A stretch of DNA of 38,217 nucleotides. Origin: Rubrobacter sp. (GTDB lineage Bacteria > Actinomycetota > Rubrobacteria > Rubrobacterales > Rubrobacteraceae). Under the pieces are notes generated by a model. The model saw only the letters and a list, made by a program, of their open reading frames with translations, did not search any database and had not been told where the DNA came from. Location of the stretch: NCBI GenBank assembly GCA_016781705.1, contig JADDPV010000147.1:1-38217 (forward strand), read 5' to 3'. Below are positions 8,681-16,139 of this stretch, one piece after another (positions within the stretch are counted from its first letter, which is position 1; the number at the start of each line of letters is the position of its first letter). Position numbers and translations under genes: made by a program.

Positions 8681-9060
8681 ATGGGGCGAACGATGGGGGT
8701 TCTGGCGTTGGGGACACTGATCCTGGTGCTGACGGCGGGCGGCACGTTGGCGCAGGTGGGGAACTTCACTACTGCTCCGAGCAGGACCCTGGTACGCTGG
8801 AGTGCCGCGGCATCGGCGAGATAGGATACATCACCGGCTCCGAGGCGCGCGACGAGATCCGAGCCCTCGCCGGCAACAACTTCGTGAAGGCCAGGGGCGG
8901 CGAGGATCTGATGCACAGCAACGGCGGCGACCTGTTGCACGACAACGTCATGAGCAACCTCTCGGATGACGAGTTGCGCGGCGGCTGCGGCAGCGACCTG
9001 CTCGTCGACGGCAGGGGCAACGACGAGCTCAAGACCCCAGACCAGGGTGGTGAAGCTTAG
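8681..9060 (+). pseudogene. secreted RTX-like (haemolysin-type repeat) protein remnant
   Basis: ATG 8681 opens a signal peptide (MGVLALGTLILVLTAGG, then TLAQ) in one frame. Near 8760 the homology moves to another frame, which reads EIGYITGSEARDEIRALAG, GGEDLMHSNGGDLLHDN, LRGGCGSDLLVDGRGNDELK. This spacing of G-G-x-D and G-N-D-x-L resembles degenerate calcium-binding nonapeptide repeats of small secreted actinobacterial RTX-like proteins. The calcium positions are poorly kept, and the frame ends early at the TAG at 9058-9060; a further shift may extend it. I read it as a decayed gene beside an IS remnant. If the frameshift is an error, it would be a protein of about 125 residues. Confidence 0.55.
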
Positions 9061-9160
9061 CGCCGCGCCAGGACGGCGGGGACCTAGCCCCGAGTCATCA
9101 CCGGCTGAAGAAAGCAACGGTAAGAGAACAAAGAGCAGGAGAAAGCAACCGCCCTGAAAG

Positions 9161-9945
9161 TCAAGGTGACGTCACGTGAGTAGGGCGCCAAGGGGTGTGA
9201 TCTCTGATCACAGCGTTGAGGGTGGCGAGCGGCTTGCGGGCGCCCGCGATGAGCGCCACTTTCTTGGGTTTGCCGGCCTTCAGGAGCCGCTCGTAGAAGG
9301 CCCTCACGGCGGGATTGTGCCGGGAGGCGGCGGAGAGAGGGACGCTATGTAGAAGAACGCGGCCTGTACCCTGCTCCTGCCACCGCCTCACACCTCTCGC
9401 TTGTCGCCCAGCCTGCCGGAGGAGTCGCGGTTGAACGGGGCAACACCCACCAAGGAGGCGGAAAGGCGCCTGTGTGAGAGCGCGCCGAGCTCGGCGAGGA
9501 GCGTCGTTGGGGCGAGGAGCACGGGGCCTACGCCGGGCGCGCTGCGCGAGAGCGCCTCGTTCTCGCGCCAGGCCTCGGTCACCGCGATCGCCTCGTCCAG
9601 GTCTCGGTCGGTACGGGCGCGCTCCTGCTCCAACCAGCGGACATGGGCGGACATGTGCTTCCTTACCGGCATGGAGGAGGTCGCCGAGAGGCGGCGGTTG
9701 TTCTCGGCGACGAGCACGCCGATGAGCTGCCTCCTGCGGTCGAGAATCTCACGCAGAAGAAGCGAGGCTTCCTCGTCGGTCAGAGTCCGGGGTTCGGGCC
9801 TCATCGCCTCGGCGAAGCGTGCGAGGACCTCGGTGATACGGGCGACGAGGTCCTCGACGATGCCCCCGGGGTCGTTGCCGGCGGCCGAGAAGCTCTCGCC
9901 CGTGGGGCGGATCACCACGTCCAGGCGCTCCCTTGACACGTCCAC
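9161..9945 (-). pseudogene. IS110-family transposase remnant
   Basis: The N-terminal part reads FGVDVSRERLDVVIRPTGE, the IS110 RuvC-like start with its first catalytic Asp. The C-terminal Transposase_20 part includes APGVGPVLLAPTTLLAELG and SASLVGVAPFNRDSSGRLGD, then RHNPAVRAFYERLLKAGKP. Three defects are visible. About 50 residues that would carry the other acidic residues are missing between GGIVEDLVARI and TEVLARFAEA. A TGA stands where IS110 proteins have Trp (after GDKREV). A frameshift precedes RHNPAVRAFY. The N-terminal start codon is also unclear. The element is dead; I could not delimit its ends or any bridge RNA. Confidence 0.85.
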
Positions 9946-9998
9946 CCCAAAACGTAGCGGGTCGGCCTTCCTGGGTCGTTCAACGCGGTTCTCCTTCC

Positions 9999-10022
9999 TC
10001 TCGACGAAGGTCTCGACGAAGG
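9999..10022. repeat. 12-bp tandem duplication
   Basis: TCTCGACGAAGG occurs twice head to tail at 9999-10010 and 10011-10022, just upstream of the IS110 remnant (minus-strand sense). It may be a replication-slippage product. Confidence 0.6.
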
Positions 10023-10218
10023 CTCGTCCCTGCCGATGCGGCTTCGCGGGCTATGCCGCATCGGCTCGGGCAACCGTTCGGGCTCCTCCTCCCCACGGAC
10101 CACAGAGGGCGCGACGACCAAGGCTTTCTCGCGGTCTTCGAGACCGAGGAGACACACGGTCTGCCACACTTACATAGGCGGCCGCAATTTACGACCAAGA
10201 ACCAACATACGAGGAGAT

Positions 10219-10596
10219 ATGATGCAAAGTCGTCATGTTGTCTGCATATTCATCCTGGGGATCACCAGTCTGATCTTCACCGCCTGCGGAAACGATCAAG
10301 GACAGGGTGGCCCGGCGCAGAAAGCCACGGATAATGTCGCCAAGCCGAGCTTCGACACCGTACAGAGCCTGGTGCGGGAGTTCGTAAAGCCACGAAGACC
10401 GTCACGAAGAGGAACGGCAGCGGCGATCTGTGGCGCGCCTTCCCAACGCTACCGCGCCCCGCACCGCTCCATCAGGCGCCGCGTCTCCCCGAGCACCGCC
10501 CTGCTGACATCCCCGCCGGAAGAACCTTCGGCGCGCACGGGTCGCCCGAAAGCGACCCTCGTGGCCACATCGCGCAGCGCGGGCGTCATCATCTGA
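10219..10596 (+). CDS. small lipoprotein, C-terminus probably lost
   Basis: ATG 10219 (or 10222) follows AGGAG at 10212-10216. The first 20 or so residues form a lipoprotein signal (VVCIFILGITSLIFTAC) with cysteine at the lipobox, then a polar segment ending FDTVQSLVREFVK. After about base 10390 the frame becomes arginine-rich and overlaps, antisense, the conserved tail of the PlsC-like gene, so the real protein probably ended or shifted frame there; the +1 alternative reads ATKTVTKRNGSGDLWRAF. The 5' part is less GC-rich than its neighbours and adjoins the IS110 remnant, which suggests an imported or truncated gene. Function unknown. Confidence 0.45.
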   Translation: MMQSRHVVCIFILGITSLIFTACGNDQGQGGPAQKATDNVAKPSFDTVQSLVREFVKPRRPSRRGTAAAICGAPSQRYRAPHRSIRRRVSPSTALLTSPPEEPSARTGRPKATLVATSRSAGVII

Positions 10597-10610
10597 AGCG
10601 TGGCGGCGAG
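10449..10610 (-). other. conserved-looking tail of the PlsC-like gene beyond an in-frame TGA
   Basis: Past the TGA at 10611-10613 the same minus-strand frame stays open for 53 codons to a TAG at 10449-10451: LAATLQMMTPALRDVATRV, then DVSRAVLGETRRLMERC. The segment is amphipathic, protein-like, and joins smoothly if the TGA were TGG (…KEDREWLAATLQ…). It explains the otherwise empty space between the two genes. Confidence 0.5.
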
Positions 10611-11378
10611 TCACTCGCGGTCCTCCTTCCTGCGCCGCAGGAAGATCAGGGGGTTGCGCAAGGCGTTGGAGGAGATCACACCGCTTACGATGGCCGGGAC
10701 GACTGCGAGCCCCGGCACGAGCCGCGCGAAGAGGTCCACGCTTGCCGACCAGCGCCCGAGCGCCTCGACCGCGCCGGGTAGCACTGCGGGGTCAGGCTCG
10801 ATCCTCCCGCCGGGGAACGTCAATACCGCGCCGCCGCTCCTCAGGTATCGGGCAGCGGCCCGGACGACCACGAGGCGCCCCGGCGACGCCTCCGATACCG
10901 TCAAAAGGTATCGTGAGGTGTTCGGGAGTGCCTCCAGGAACGGTCGTTCCGCCGCCACCACGCGCAGGTCCGCCCTCGGGGTCGCGGCGAACAGGGCGAC
11001 GGCGTCGCCCAGCCCCGGGTGGTTCGCGACGAGCAGCACCGGGCCCTCCCACGGTACGTTCCTCACGCCCTCGACCTCCAGGTGCCGGGCCATCCGCTCC
11101 GTCGCCCACGCGCCACCCGCCGCCAGGCCCGCCTCGCCCACTACGTGATCGTAGGTCGCCACCTGGCGCGCCAGGCGCCGCGCCGGGACGCGGGCGAGAA
11201 GCTCCAGCGTGCGCCGGGCTACGCCGCGCCGCGGCCCGTTCAGGCCGAAGGCGGAGAGCATATCGGCGGCGCACAACGCCGCCGTGAGCGTCTCGACCCG
11301 CTCCGAACCCTCCGGCGTGAGAGCCGGGCCTAAGGCGGGCGGCCGAGGGGCGTCATCTAGCATGGCGTGCCGATCCAT
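10611..11378 (-). CDS. 1-acyl-glycerol-3-phosphate acyltransferase-like (PlsC family), ended by an early TGA
   Basis: The 255-residue reading frame contains the acyltransferase block I (VANHPGLGDAVALF, NH-x4-D), a block II-like VVAAERPFL region and block III GGAVLTFPGGRIEPD, so it should acylate a lysophospholipid or a related acceptor. It has no clear membrane anchor. It lies 56 bases downstream of folB on the same strand, which suggests co-transcription. The frame continues for 53 sensible codons past the TGA (separate entry), so the listed end is likely a nonsense change or base-call error. The start at 11378 is a guess: no ribosome site is seen, and in-frame Met6 is an alternative. Confidence 0.72.
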   Translation of the reverse strand: MDRHAMLDDAPRPPALGPALTPEGSERVETLTAALCAADMLSAFGLNGPRRGVARRTLELLARVPARRLARQVATYDHVVGEAGLAAGGAWATERMARHLEVEGVRNVPWEGPVLLVANHPGLGDAVALFAATPRADLRVVAAERPFLEALPNTSRYLLTVSEASPGRLVVVRAAARYLRSGGAVLTFPGGRIEPDPAVLPGAVEALGRWSASVDLFARLVPGLAVVPAIVSGVISSNALRNPLIFLRRRKEDRE

Positions 11379-11434
11379 ACTACACGTTTACGCAAGGACT
11401 TCGGGGGAGGTTCGCGGGTCGAGTCTTTGGGGCT

Positions 11435-11845
11435 CTAACCGGAGCGGGTATCGCGGCGTAGCCGGAGGATCTCGACGGCCGAGCCGGCCAGGACGGTATC
11501 GTCCAGCCGGACGTTCGGCTTGGCGACCTTGACGCGGACGGCCTCGACGGTGGGGTGCTCCTCCAGGACCGCGGCGGCTATCCTCTCGGCGACCGTCTCG
11601 GTCAGGCCGGCGGGCGGGCCCTCGGCGATCTCCTTCACCCGCCGGTGTACCTCACCGTAGTCCACCGTCCTCGTCAGGTCGTCGGAGAGCCCGGCGGGAC
11701 GCAGGTCCAGACGCAGCTCGATGTCCACGACGAAGGGCTGGCCCAGCTCGCGCTCGGCGGAAAGCGTCCCGTGGCGGCCGTGGAAAACCATACCCTCTAG
11801 CAGTATGCGGTCCCAGCTCGCGGGGTTTTCCTCTCTCCGGTCCAT
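11435..11845 (-). CDS. folB: dihydroneopterin aldolase
   Basis: This 136-residue protein of the FolB/T-fold family converts 7,8-dihydroneopterin to 6-hydroxymethyl-dihydropterin in folate synthesis. It shows ILLEGMVFHGRHGTLSAERE (with the conserved glutamate), VDYGEVHRRVKEIAEG (conserved tyrosine) and VRVKVAKPNVRL (catalytic lysine). The ATG at 11845 is preferred over farther upstream codons because the domain begins about 12 residues later and CATACT stands 7 bases upstream, as in a leaderless promoter. No folP or folK adjoins; its neighbours are a PlsC-like gene and, divergently, the pterin/riboflavin-like cluster. Confidence 0.9.
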   Translation of the reverse strand: MDRREENPASWDRILLEGMVFHGRHGTLSAERELGQPFVVDIELRLDLRPAGLSDDLTRTVDYGEVHRRVKEIAEGPPAGLTETVAERIAAAVLEEHPTVEAVRVKVAKPNVRLDDTVLAGSAVEILRLRRDTRSG

Positions 11846-11942
11846 CCGGTACAGTATGACAGGATGTAGGTACTCGCGCGAAACGCGCCCGGACGGAGTC
11901 GTGCTAATCTTTCCCGGTGGGGAGGCCGCGAGATGGAGGGTG
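11846..11942. promoter_or_regulatory. divergent promoter region between folB and the RibD-like gene
   Basis: On the minus strand CATACT (plus positions 11853-11858) lies 7 bases before the folB ATG, fitting a leaderless start. On the plus strand TAATCT at 11895-11900 is a plausible -10 for the RibD-like gene, giving a leader of about 35 bases with GGAGG at 11935-11939. Both are pattern matches only. Confidence 0.42.
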
Positions 11943-12617
11943 ATGGACCGTCCGACAGTCACCGTGAGCTACGCCCAGACGCTAGACGGGCGCCTGGCGA
12001 CCGCGACCGGTAGCTCGCGCTGGATCAGTTCCCCCGAGTCGCTGCGCTTCGCCCACGCCCTGCGCTCGGATCACGGCGCGGTGATGGTGGGCGCCGGCAC
12101 CGCGTGCAGGGACGATCCGCGCCTCACGGTACGCCTCGTCCCCGGCGAAGACCCCCTGCGCGTCGTCGTGGACGGCTCTTTGCGCACGCCGCTCACCGCC
12201 GCGATGCTCGCTAATGGGGCCGCCAAGGGCACCGTGCTCGCCGTGACGAACCGCGCCCCCGCCGACCGCCGCGAAAAGGCGCGCTCTTTGGGCGCGACGG
12301 TCCTGCTGCTGCCGACCGGCGGTGAGGGCCGGGTGGATCTGTGCGCGCTGTTGTCGGAACTTTATGTCCTGGGCGTGCGTTCGGTGCTGGTGGAGGGAGG
12401 GGCGGCCCTGATCACGTCCTTCCTGCGCGACCGGTTGGTGGACCGGCTCGCCGTGTGCATCGCGCCCAAAGTCCTCGGGAGCGGCATCGAAGCCGTCGGG
12501 GACCTCGGCATCCGCGAGTTGGCCGAGTCCTTGACGCTGACCGACACCTCCGTGGTTCCCTATGGCGTGGACCTCGTCCTCGAAGGCCGCGTCGAGTATC
12601 CGGACGACGCTCGTTGA
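11943..12617 (+). CDS. RibD C-terminal-like pyrimidine reductase
   Basis: This 224-residue protein of the dihydrofolate-reductase-like RibD_C family lacks the deaminase half. Family members reduce the ribose of 5-amino-6-ribosylamino-pyrimidines with NAD(P)H, or act on related pterin precursors. Visible signatures are SYAQTLDGRLATATGSSRWI, AVMVGAGTACRDDPRLTVR, RVVVDGSLRTP and SVLVEGGAALITSFL. ATG 11943 is chosen because the fold starts at residue 6; an earlier in-frame GTG at 11940 is possible. It heads a tight plus-strand cluster whose members point to pterin-type chemistry; genuine riboflavin genes are absent from the window, so a specialised role is likely. Confidence 0.82.
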   Translation: MDRPTVTVSYAQTLDGRLATATGSSRWISSPESLRFAHALRSDHGAVMVGAGTACRDDPRLTVRLVPGEDPLRVVVDGSLRTPLTAAMLANGAAKGTVLAVTNRAPADRREKARSLGATVLLLPTGGEGRVDLCALLSELYVLGVRSVLVEGGAALITSFLRDRLVDRLAVCIAPKVLGSGIEAVGDLGIRELAESLTLTDTSVVPYGVDLVLEGRVEYPDDAR

Positions 12618-13666
12618 GGGCCGAACCGTCCTCGCGGCCCGCCCCGCGCGACGTGCTCGAAGCCCGCGCCCTCTGGTTCTCCGCACCGCGCACAGCGGAG
12701 ATGCGCCCGGAGAAGGTGCCGCCCCCCGGGCCGGGAGAGGTGCGCGTCCGGACGGTCGCCTCGGCTATAAGCCACGGGACCGAGATGCTCGTCTACCGCG
12801 GCGAGGTCCCTCCCGACCTGCCGCTCGACCTGCCCACCCTCGCCGGCGGCTTCGGGTTCCCGATCAAATATGGCTACGCCACGGTCGGGCGCGTCCTCGA
12901 CATCGGCCCGAACGTCCCGGACCTCGCCCCCGGAGACCGTGTCTTCGTCCACCACCCGCACCAGGACGTGTTCGTCGTGTCCGCTGACATGCCGGTGCGC
13001 CTCCCCGAAAATCTCGACCCTCTGCGCGGCCTCTTCTTCGCCAACCTCGAGACCGCGGTGAACGTCGTCCACGACACGCCCTTACGCCTCGGCGAAACGG
13101 CCTTCGTCTTCGGGCAGGGCGTGGTCGGTCTGTTGGTGACCCAGCTGCTCGAGCTCGCCGGGGCGGGGCGGGTGCTGGCCGTGGACCCCCTGGCAAAGCG
13201 GCGGGAACTGGCGCTCGCGGTGGGCGCGGACGAGGCGCTTGAGCCGGACGACGTGCCCGAGCGCGTCCTCGGTGCGACCGCCGGGCGGGGCGCGGACGTG
13301 GCGGTCGAGGTAAGCGGGTCGGGGGAGGCGCTACAGGCTGCCATAGACGCCGTTGCGGTCGAAGGGACGGTCGTGGTAGCGTCGTGGTACGGCGCGAAGC
13401 CCGTCGCGCTCGCGCTCGGGGGACGCTTCCACAGGGGGAGGGTGAAACTCCGGTCCTCGCAGGTCGGGCGGATAAACCCGAAGCTCCTTCCGCGCTGGGA
13501 CCGCGACCGTCGGACGGAGGCGGTGCTCGGTCTGTTGCCCCGGCTGCGGCTCGCGGAGCTCGTCTCGCACCGCCTCCCTTTCGAGGAGGCGCCGGACGCC
13601 CATCGGCTCGTGGACGAGCGCCCCGAAGAGGTGGTGCAGGTCATCCTTACGCACGGCGAGTTTTGA
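12614..13666 (+). CDS. zinc-type alcohol dehydrogenase-like oxidoreductase (BchC-like)
   Basis: This medium-chain dehydrogenase of about 350 residues has a GroES-like N-terminal half (AISHGTEMLVYRGEVPP, YGYATVGRVLDIGPNV) and a Rossmann half (VFGQGVVGLLVTQLLELAG, VLAVDPLAKRRELA). The usual catalytic and structural zinc cysteines are not seen, as in the BchC-like subgroup. TTG 12614 overlaps the preceding TGA as TTGA; GTG 12653 is the alternative. The extent suggests coupling to the RibD-like gene. A plausible role is oxidation or reduction of a side-chain alcohol of the cluster's product; the substrate is unknown. Confidence 0.78.
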   Translation: MRAEPSSRPAPRDVLEARALWFSAPRTAEMRPEKVPPPGPGEVRVRTVASAISHGTEMLVYRGEVPPDLPLDLPTLAGGFGFPIKYGYATVGRVLDIGPNVPDLAPGDRVFVHHPHQDVFVVSADMPVRLPENLDPLRGLFFANLETAVNVVHDTPLRLGETAFVFGQGVVGLLVTQLLELAGAGRVLAVDPLAKRRELALAVGADEALEPDDVPERVLGATAGRGADVAVEVSGSGEALQAAIDAVAVEGTVVVASWYGAKPVALALGGRFHRGRVKLRSSQVGRINPKLLPRWDRDRRTEAVLGLLPRLRLAELVSHRLPFEEAPDAHRLVDERPEEVVQVILTHGEF

Positions 13667-13677
13667 GGAGGCACGGG

Positions 13678-14055
13678 ATGTACGAGATCTACGTCGCGGC
13701 GGGGTTCGAGGCGGCGCACCGGCTCGTCGGAGACTTCGGGCCGGCGACGAGGACCCACGGACACACCTATCGGATGGAGGTGATCGTGCGCGGCGAGCGC
13801 CTCATGAACGACGGGACCCTCTACGATATCGGCCGCCTGCGCCCGGCCGTCGAGGAGCTGGCCGCCTCGCTGCACTACCGCGACCTGAACGAGGTGCCGG
13901 ACCTCGCGGGTACGAACACCACGGCCGAGGCGGTGGCCCACTACTGTTGGGACAAACTCGCCCCGTCCCTGAACGACCAGGGCCTCGACTCGCTGACGGT
14001 ACGCATCTGGGAAAACTCGCAGGTCTACGCCGCCCGCGAGGACTCGCTGGCCTGA
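13678..14055 (+). CDS. 6-pyruvoyl-tetrahydropterin synthase / QueD family protein, non-canonical
   Basis: A 125-residue T-fold enzyme starts at ATG 13678 behind GAGGAGG at 13665-13671. The three zinc histidines are His14 (FEAAHRL), His27 and His29 (THGHTYRMEV). Later conserved parts are LHYRDLNEV, NTTAEAVAHYCW and the glutamate in VRIWENSQVYAAR. The cysteine of the CxxxHGH motif in QueD and of typical PTPS is replaced by Ala23 (ATRTHGH), so canonical 6-carboxy- or 6-pyruvoyl-pterin chemistry is doubtful. No queC, queE or queF is nearby. It belongs to the compact cluster with RibD-C, dehydrogenase, glycosyltransferase and methyltransferase genes. Confidence 0.85.
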   Translation: MYEIYVAAGFEAAHRLVGDFGPATRTHGHTYRMEVIVRGERLMNDGTLYDIGRLRPAVEELAASLHYRDLNEVPDLAGTNTTAEAVAHYCWDKLAPSLNDQGLDSLTVRIWENSQVYAAREDSLA

Positions 14056-14069
14056 CCCGGGGGTACTCT

Positions 14070-15167
14070 TTGCGCGTCGCCTTCGTCACGGTGGGGGAAA
14101 CGGGTCGCCTGACCGGCGGTTACCTCTACAATGCCCGCGTCATCGCGGGGCTGCGCGAGGAGGGGATCGAGGTGGAGGAGATCGTGGCCTCCGGGGCATC
14201 CCCGATCGAGCAGGAAGCTGCGGCGCCATGGTTCGACTTCGATGCCGGGCGCTTCGACGTGGCCGTCGTGGACGCGCTGGCCTGTGCCGTTTGCGCGCCC
14301 CACCTCGACCGCTGGCGCAAGATACTCCCTGTCGTGGCGATGGTCCACGAGCTGCCCAGCGTCGCTAACGGAGCCGCCCGTGACAGGAAGTTCGAGGAGC
14401 CGCTACTGCGCGCCGACCTCCTCGTGGCCGTGAGCGAGCACGGCGCGTCCATCCTGAAGAACCGGGGAGTGCCACTCGAACGCGTCCGCGTCGTTTCGCC
14501 CGGCTTCGACCGTCTCTCGCTACCGGCCGCCAACGCGGGGCCGTCCGTACGTGAAGATGCACCCTTACGCGTCCTCTGCGTGGCACAATGGATCCCGCGC
14601 AAAGGCATCCTGGACCTCGTGCGCGCGTGGAAGGCCCGCGAGCGGCCGGGCGCGACGCTCGAGCTCATAGGCGAGACGGACGCCGACCCCGAATACGCGG
14701 CCTGCGTGCGCCACGCCATAGCGGATTCACCGGACGCCTCCATCTCCGAGCGTGGTCGGGTCAGCGACGCGGCAGTCGCCGGGGCTTATGCCGCCGCGGA
14801 TCTCTTCGCGCTGCCCTCTCGCTACGAGGGCTACGGCATCGTCTACGCCGAGGCGCTCGCGCACGGGTTGCCGGTGATCGCGTGCGACACGGGTCCGGTC
14901 CCCGGGCTGGTCGGCGGGGAGGCCGCCATCCTCGTGCCACCGGGCGACGTTAGGGCTCTCTCCGGGGCCTTGGGGCTCTTGCTCGACGATACCGCGCTGC
15001 GGCGCCGGATGTCCGCCGCTGCCCGCCGCCGCGCCGCCGATCTACCACGCTGGAAAGATACCGTGACCGCCTTCTGGCGGGTCCTGCGGGAAGCGTTCGA
15101 GGCGCGCCGGGTCGACGCGTCCCCGTTGCAGAATCCTCCCGTGGACCGCACGGACCTTCGCGAGTAG
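14070..15167 (+). CDS. GT4-type glycosyltransferase
   Basis: This 365-residue GT-B enzyme has an N-terminal acceptor domain beginning LRVAFVTVGETGRLTGGYLY and a C-terminal nucleotide-sugar domain with LRVLCVAQWIPRKGILDLV, LFALPSRYEGYGIVYAEAL (the E-x7-E region) and GLPVIACDTGPVPGLVGG. It should retain sugar configuration and work in the cytoplasm, as no membrane helix is seen. The TTG at 14070 lies 14 bases after the PTPS-like gene, with GGGGG upstream. In this context it probably glycosylates the pterin-like product. The TAG at 15165 is followed by an open frame matching the N-terminus of the methyltransferase. Confidence 0.85.
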   Translation: MRVAFVTVGETGRLTGGYLYNARVIAGLREEGIEVEEIVASGASPIEQEAAAPWFDFDAGRFDVAVVDALACAVCAPHLDRWRKILPVVAMVHELPSVANGAARDRKFEEPLLRADLLVAVSEHGASILKNRGVPLERVRVVSPGFDRLSLPAANAGPSVREDAPLRVLCVAQWIPRKGILDLVRAWKARERPGATLELIGETDADPEYAACVRHAIADSPDASISERGRVSDAAVAGAYAAADLFALPSRYEGYGIVYAEALAHGLPVIACDTGPVPGLVGGEAAILVPPGDVRALSGALGLLLDDTALRRRMSAAARRRAADLPRWKDTVTAFWRVLREAFEARRVDASPLQNPPVDRTDLRE

Positions 15168-15188
15168 AACCGGCGTTTCTGGAACGAG

Positions 15189-16111
15189 ATGGCGGGGGCA
15201 CACGAAAGCCACCGCGGGCACCTTGCTGGGTTCTTGCGCGGGGGCGGCAGCACGCTCCTCCCGGAGGAGCGGAGACTGCTCGGCGACCTCGGGAGCAAGA
15301 TGCTCCTCCATTTGCAGTGCAACTCCGGGGCGACTCTTTGAGCCTCGCCATGCTCGGGGCTGAGGTGGCCGGCGTGGACATCAGCGACGAGGCCATCTCC
15401 TCCGCCCACGCTCTCTCCGCCAGGACCGGCGTCCCGGCGAGCTTCGAGCGCGCCGACATCTACGATTGGCTGGCGGACGCGGCGCGAGCGGGACGACGCT
15501 TCGACGCCGCTTTCTCCTCCTACGGCGTCGTCTGCTGGCTACCCGACCTCGAAGCGTGGACCGAGGTATCGCCCCGCCATCCTCGAGCCCGGCGGGCGCT
15601 TCGTGCTCGTGGGCTTCCACCCGGCGGCGATGATGTTCGACGCGAACTGGAACCACGTCCACGACTACTACTCCGGCGGCGAGCCGCTTACCGAGGACGA
15701 GGGAGTAGGAGACTACGTGGGCGAGTCCTGGGGTGGCCTAACCCCCGCCAGGTTCGTCGAGGGCTCCGGGGTTTCGGGAACCACGAGCGTTGCCACCTGT
15801 TTCGGTGGGGGTTCGGAGAGGTCGGCACGGCCCTCGCCGGGGCCAGGTTGCGGATAACCGCCCTCGAGGAGTATCCGTACTCAAACGGCGAGCGCCTCTT
15901 CGCCGGGATGCGCGAACTGCCGGGGAGGCGCATAGTCCCATCTGAACTGGCTGGCATGGGTGAGAATTATGTCCACCGACACAGATGGTCTTCAGAGCCT
16001 TGGTTTGTAGATAGTGGCCAACGTGCCCTCGCTGGGCTTCGATCAACTGGTGTACCAACAGGTACTTATGCGCCTTCTTGTGAAGAAGAACATTCTCTGG
16101 AAGCGCCGTAG
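15189..16111 (+). pseudogene. class I SAM-dependent methyltransferase, three frameshifts
   Basis: The homology begins NRRFWNEMAGAHESHRGH just after the TAG at 15165 and includes motif I as MLLHLQCNSG, then (shifted frame, from about 15335) SLSLAMLGAEVAGVDISDEA and FDAAFSSYGVVCWLPDLEAW. A second shift near 15570 leads to RFVLVGFHPAAMMFDANWN, and a third near 15770 to RCHLFRWGFGEVGTALAGA and ITALEEYPYSNGERLF. Restored, it would be a methyltransferase of some 260-280 residues. The frame to 16111 carries a less GC-rich tail that may not belong to it. Start uncertain: ATG 15189, or GTG 15141 if the TAG replaces a Tyr codon (DLRE-Y-NRRFW). It would methylate the cluster's product. Confidence 0.75.
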
Positions 16112-16139
16112 ACGCTTAACCCGTCTAAAATCGCATGCG

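Noticed and set aside
9946-10180. Functional IS110 bridge RNA next to the transposase remnant
   Set aside because: IS110 elements may encode one outside the coding region, but the element is deleted and its ends cannot be defined, so nothing supports an active RNA.
10449-10610. A separate small gene starting at the Met pair near 10590 (minus strand)
   Set aside because: It is in the same frame as the PlsC-like gene directly after a TGA and has no ribosome site; read as its tail it makes better sense.
11721-11942. Longer N-terminus for the RibD-like gene (open frame from 11721)
   Set aside because: The extension overlaps folB on the opposite strand and precedes the RibD-C fold, which starts right after the ATG at 11943.
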